From positions 1 to 64,000 of the forward strand of contig NZ_REGA01000017.1 in the NCBI RefSeq assembly GCF_003841505.1: DNA of 64,000 nucleotides. The letters are read 5' to 3'. Both the position numbers and the translations under genes were made by a program. Under the pieces are notes generated by a model, which made no database searches, had not been told where the DNA came from, and saw only the letters and a program-made list of their open reading frames with translations. Shown in pieces: positions 60,604 to 64,000 of this stretch (position 1 is its first letter; each line of letters opens with the position of its first letter). Source of the stretch: Natrarchaeobius chitinivorans. Lineage in GTDB: Archaea > Halobacteriota > Halobacteria > Halobacteriales > Natrialbaceae.

Positions 60604-61428
60604 ATGGGCATGGATGCAACCCTCGATGACATCGAGTTCCTCGTCAGTTCGACCCATCGCGTCGGAGTGCTCGACGCACTAACCAGCGGTCCGTGCGATC
60701 GGACCGACTTGCGTACCACAACGGGGGCATCCGCTCCGACCATGGGTCGAATCCTCTCGGACTTTCAGGAGCGCCACTGGGTCGAACGAGACGGGAATGT
60801 GTACCGGCTGACCGGATTGGGTGAGTTCGTGGCCGCTCAGTTCCAGGAGTTCGTAGCGGCGATGGCGCATCAGCGTCGGCTCCGCGAGGTCTGGCCGTGG
60901 CTCCCGACCGAAATCGACGGGTTCAGTATCGAGTTGTTCACCGACGTCGTGGTCTCTCAGCCCGGGCCCGGCTATCCTTACAGACCCGTCGAACGCCTCA
61001 CGGAACTTCTCACAGCAGCGGATACGATGCGCGGATTCGGCATGGCACTGCTCAAATCGGGGAATCTGGAGCCGTTTTTCGAGCACGTCCGGGAGGACCT
61101 GACGTGTGAATACGTCTATCCGCCCGCCGTTTTCGAGGAACTCCTCTCGTGGGACGAAACGACAGTCCTGGAGACGACGAGACACGCCAACTACACCGTC
61201 TTGCTCCACGATGACCTTCCGCTCGAGGACCGGTGTGGGATCTGCCTCTTCGATGATCGGGTCTGCATCTGCTGTTACGACCCAGGGACGGGGGCGTTGC
61301 AGTCGCTCGTCGATACCGGAAGCGCCGAAATGCGTACGTGGGCGGAGTCGTACTACGAGCAGTTTCGAGACCAGGCCCGACCGCTCACCGACGCCACTGA
61401 CCTGTCCTCGGTCGAATCGATCCACTGA
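60604..61428 (+). CDS. HTH regulator with FilR1-type effector domain
   Basis: From the ATG at 60604 the protein has 274 residues. The N-terminal winged helix (EFLVSSTHRVGVLDALTSGP, TGASAPTMGRILSDFQERHW) is followed by a domain of about 170 residues (residues 90-265) of the FilR1/methanogenesis-regulator middle-domain type, containing DRCGICLFDDRVCICCYDPG. Such proteins regulate neighbouring genes in archaea; here a methyltransferase gene follows 113 bp downstream. The effector is unknown. Confidence 0.87.
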   Translation: MGMDATLDDIEFLVSSTHRVGVLDALTSGPCDRTDLRTTTGASAPTMGRILSDFQERHWVERDGNVYRLTGLGEFVAAQFQEFVAAMAHQRRLREVWPWLPTEIDGFSIELFTDVVVSQPGPGYPYRPVERLTELLTAADTMRGFGMALLKSGNLEPFFEHVREDLTCEYVYPPAVFEELLSWDETTVLETTRHANYTVLLHDDLPLEDRCGICLFDDRVCICCYDPGTGALQSLVDTGSAEMRTWAESYYEQFRDQARPLTDATDLSSVESIH

Positions 61429-61541
61429 TCGAGAGTATCTGTCGCGGGCCAGCCCCGACCACGGTGCTTTCACGGCGTGAAACTTTTCACTAGACAGTTA
61501 CACGTCCACTCGCGTCGTACCCGGTTTCGTGGTGAGTGTGT

Positions 61542-62366
61542 ATGGACGATCACGCACGTCAAGCGGCCGGCTGGCAGGTCGAACAGAACGCCTCCGAGGC
61601 CTACGAACAGTATCTCGTGCCGTCGATTTTCGAGTCATGGGCCGACCGACTGATCGAGACTGGCGAGGTACACGAGGGCGATCGAGTACTGGACGTCGCC
61701 TGCGGGACCGGTATCGTGGCGCGTCGCGTCGCTCCCCGGGTCGGTACGAGTGGGTCCGCCGTGGGGGTCGATATCAACGAGGGAATGCTTGCAGTGGCGG
61801 CGGAAACTGCTGGTGACGTCCAGCCCTCGATCGAGTGGCGACGGGGCGATGCGACCGACCTTCCATTCGCGGACGACGGGTTCGACGTCGTCTGCTGTCA
61901 ACAGGCGCTCCAGTTCTTCGACGATCCCGTCGCTGCACTCGAGGAGATGCGCCGGGTTCGTACACCGGGTGGGCGTGTGACGCTGAGCGTCTGGCGACCG
62001 CTCGAGTACCAGCCCGCATACGTCGTGCTGGCCGACGCCTTGGAGCGATACATCGGTGCCGAGGCCGGGGAGATGATGCGTTCTCCGTTCCCCGCATGGG
62101 ACGGGGAGGATCTCCGAACGCTCCTCCGAGATGCGGGATTCGACGGCGTCACGGTCACGATCGAAATCGGGTCCGTACGCTATCCGTCGGTTCCGGAGTT
62201 CGTTCGCCGCGAGGCGGCTAGTTCGCCGCTCGCCGAACCGATTGCGGCCATCGAGCGAGCGGTGCGAGACGAACTGATCCGAGCGCTCGAGGATCGGTTA
62301 GAGACGTACATCGACGACGACGGTATCGTCTCCCCGATGGAATCGTACGTCGTCACCGCAGACTGA
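61542..62366 (+). CDS. Class I SAM-dependent methyltransferase (UbiE-like)
   Basis: From the ATG at 61542 the protein has 274 residues. SAM-binding motifs are VLDVACGTGIVARRVAPRVG (motif I), VGVDINEGMLAVAAETAG (motif II), DATDLPFADDGFDVVCCQQA and LEEMRRVRTPGGRVTLSVW. It belongs to the UbiE/ menaquinone-type fold, but the substrate is not known. The HTH gene just upstream on the same strand may control it. Confidence 0.9.
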   Translation: MDDHARQAAGWQVEQNASEAYEQYLVPSIFESWADRLIETGEVHEGDRVLDVACGTGIVARRVAPRVGTSGSAVGVDINEGMLAVAAETAGDVQPSIEWRRGDATDLPFADDGFDVVCCQQALQFFDDPVAALEEMRRVRTPGGRVTLSVWRPLEYQPAYVVLADALERYIGAEAGEMMRSPFPAWDGEDLRTLLRDAGFDGVTVTIEIGSVRYPSVPEFVRREAASSPLAEPIAAIERAVRDELIRALEDRLETYIDDDGIVSPMESYVVTAD

Positions 62367-62516
62367 TTGGTGTTTTCACACCCCGAGCGGTCGACACGGC
62401 AGGCTTCTGGGATCATCTCCTCATTTGGACTCCGTGTGGATCGTCAGCGGGGTTCTCTTGTGTCCCGTGACGTGGTCGTATTACCGACGGGTTCTCGAGT
62501 CACTCCTCTTCGACGG

Positions 62517-64000
62517 TCACTTCTCCTCGACGTGGCGAATCTCGCACGCGATTCCGCGCGTGCTCTCTTCCATCTCCCGGCCGAACATCTCGGCACGGCC
62601 GACGCCGAACGCCCGCGGCCCCTCGACGACGACCTCGTCTCCGATGCGAATCTCGTCGTCGGCGTCGACGATCCCCGGCGCGAGGACGCTGCCGTGGGGG
62701 ACGAAGCCGTCGATCTGGACTCGCTTCGTCGGTGCGTCGCTCTCGACCCACCGCTTTGCGCCCTCGAGGGTAAACGAGAGGGTGCCGTACTGGGGAACCA
62801 TCGTCGCGAGCTGGGTTTCCTCGCTGTCGCGGACCTGTATCTTCGGGTAGCGACTCGTCGTCTGCATGTCCTCGAAGAGGTCGTCGCCCGCGCCGTCGCC
62901 GAGCAGGTAGTCGGCGAGGGCGCGGACAGTGTTGTGTTCGCGCTCTCGCTTCGAGTACTTGAGTTCGCCCGACAGCGCCTCCGAAAGGTTCGACAGCGAC
63001 TCCTCGTCGGTCGGATGGCCGCCTTCCGGGACGGTGTAGGTGAGCTCGAGGTCGTCGCCCTCCCACGACTCCTCGACGCGCTCGACGATGTCGCGGTAGC
63101 CGTCGTCGGGAACGTGGGCGACGATTTTCGGGTACGCGTTCCGCTCGAGGTACCGCTCCAGTACCTTCGCGACGAACTCTCTCTCGTCCTCGGACCACCG
63201 TCCCGTGACGACGGTATCGTAGTGCTGGGCCGGGTAGGTCGTCTCGAGTTCCTGTGGAACGACACCGATCGGACTCGTCATCGAGACGAGGTGGGCCCGC
63301 CACTGGACGGCGTCGTGGAACTGGCGGTGGCTCTGTGACTCGCTGTAGGGCTTTGCGGCGGAGCAGGGGACCAGCACGAGCGGGTTCTTGAACCGGTTGC
63401 GATAGCGCGTCGTCACCCGGTCGGCGAAGCGCTGGATCTCCACCCGACGGAGGGTGTCCTCGGTCGCCGCCGAAATCTGGGCGTCCCGGAGGATGGGTGT
63501 TCGCTCCTCGAGGTAGCCCCACTGCGAATCGAGTTCGCGCATCGCCGCGGTGAGCCACTGGTCCTGGCGGGCTTGCCCCTCGACGTAATCGCGGAGTCGA
63601 CCGTCGCGGATGCGCCGGCGGACGATCCCGAGTTCGGCCTCGAGGGCGTTGACGTTGTGTTCGGCGCAGTCCTCGCGAGTGAACTCCTGGCGGGGTTTTC
63701 CACAGGCGGGACACGAACAGGGCAGTTCCTCGAGGTCCTCGAGGAAGTACGCCTCGTCGGTCGTCAGGTACCGCCCTTCGGTTCCCTTCACGACCGCCGC
63801 GGTTTCGTCGAAGAGATCGATCCCGGCGTAGGCCAGCAGGGCGACGTTTCGGGGCGTTGCGACGCCCGAGAAGAGGACGGCGGTGTCCGCCGGAACGGAC
63901 TCGCGAACGCTCACGACGGCCTCGACGAGCGCCGCGCCGTGGCCCACGATCGACTGCACGTCCGAGACCGCGTAGGCGTCCGTTCCGTGATCGTCGACTC
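62517..64000 (-). CDS. arcS: Archaeosine synthase ArcS, 3' part (runs off right edge)
   Basis: ArcS converts preQ0 at position 15 of tRNA to archaeosine. At least 493 codons are present and the frame remains open to the right edge, so the N-terminus is missing. Visible are the TGT-like catalytic remnant (AVLFSGVATPRNVALLAYAG), a zinc site (CSCPACGKPRQEF, DCAEHNV), the ArcS core motif VLVPCSAAKPYSESQSHRQF near the middle, and a C-terminal PUA domain (VQIDGFVPHGSVLAPGIVD) for tRNA binding. The full protein is usually about 580 residues. The 150-bp gap to the methyltransferase holds no gene. Confidence 0.93.
   Translation of the reverse strand, partial: VDDHGTDAYAVSDVQSIVGHGAALVEAVVSVRESVPADTAVLFSGVATPRNVALLAYAGIDLFDETAAVVKGTEGRYLTTDEAYFLEDLEELPCSCPACGKPRQEFTREDCAEHNVNALEAELGIVRRRIRDGRLRDYVEGQARQDQWLTAAMRELDSQWGYLEERTPILRDAQISAATEDTLRRVEIQRFADRVTTRYRNRFKNPLVLVPCSAAKPYSESQSHRQFHDAVQWRAHLVSMTSPIGVVPQELETTYPAQHYDTVVTGRWSEDEREFVAKVLERYLERNAYPKIVAHVPDDGYRDIVERVEESWEGDDLELTYTVPEGGHPTDEESLSNLSEALSGELKYSKREREHNTVRALADYLLGDGAGDDLFEDMQTTSRYPKIQVRDSEETQLATMVPQYGTLSFTLEGAKRWVESDAPTKRVQIDGFVPHGSVLAPGIVDADDEIRIGDEVVVEGPRAFGVGRAEMFGREMEESTRGIACEIRHVEEK

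Noticed and set aside
1-64000. tRNA, rRNA and CRISPR loci
   Set aside because: Scanned by eye for characteristic segments (TTCRANNC arms, repeat-spacer periodicity) and none were convincing; a covariance-model search would be needed to exclude a missed tRNA.

Overview
The window is haloarchaeal chromosome, most likely from the Natrialba/Haloterrigena/Natrinema group (order Natrialbales). The evidence is high G+C with strong codon bias, very acidic proteins, and archaeal informational genes (DnaG-type primase, GatD, ArcS archaeosine synthase, SAMP-like ubiquitin modifier, class II-type methionine aminopeptidase). It also carries haloarchaea-only families (LWR-salt, HalOD1, FilR1-type regulators, DUF6149, DUF7344-like) and IS6- and IS1341-type insertion sequences of halophiles. 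No rRNA, tRNA or CRISPR array was found. The species assignment is inference.

Layout. 1-850: an IS6-family transposase runs off the left edge and abuts the C-terminal remnant of a TRAP permease. 1063-6306: a minus-strand run with a HAD phosphatase, LWR-salt protein, pterin carbinolamine dehydratase and the siroheme-dependent heme block hemA - met8-like - fused ahbA/ahbB. 6468-12291: polyprenyl-lipid genes, namely a canonical cis-prenyltransferase, a second homologue without the catalytic Asp, and a DUF92 membrane kinase-like protein. Between them a TnpB-only IS has split a ZIP-like membrane protein gene at a junction that can be read to the base. 12411-22227: dnaG, a membrane-anchored HTH protein, a DUF3311/SSS symporter pair, a CARF-HTH regulator and a Tat lipoprotein.

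22315-38794: an RND exporter, valS (with a valine-rich short leader ORF), DUF1405, pdxS, thrB, a chemotaxis transducer with an acidic tail of about 515 residues, an MFS transporter and DUF6149. 39112-49805: an FAD pyridine-nucleotide oxidoreductase beside an orphan NrfD subunit, a hotdog thioesterase, map, a HIT protein, a tRNA methylthiotransferase, an AI-2E-type permease, DUF547 and a zinc-binding protein. 49919-54691: a nucleoside-salvage cluster (nucleoside phosphorylase, PfkB kinase, ribose-1,5-bisphosphate isomerase, divergent deoC) matching the early steps of the non-carboxylating pentose bisphosphate pathway of halophiles. 54734-64000: a K+ channel with RCK domain, a vapB antitoxin with a frameshifted vapC, a SAMP1-like protein, GNAT, gatD, an HTH-methyltransferase pair and a truncated arcS.

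Non-coding structure. Two families of short palindromic elements recur. Family A is about 84 bp with TATAGTAAC termini, plus one 245-bp relative. Family B is about 82 bp with ATACGG..CTGT termini, often starting at a stop codon. Several short tandem repeats occur near gene ends. The main points for follow-up are the TnpB insertion, the paired catalytic/non-catalytic cis-prenyltransferases with DUF92, the nucleoside cluster and the two repeat families.
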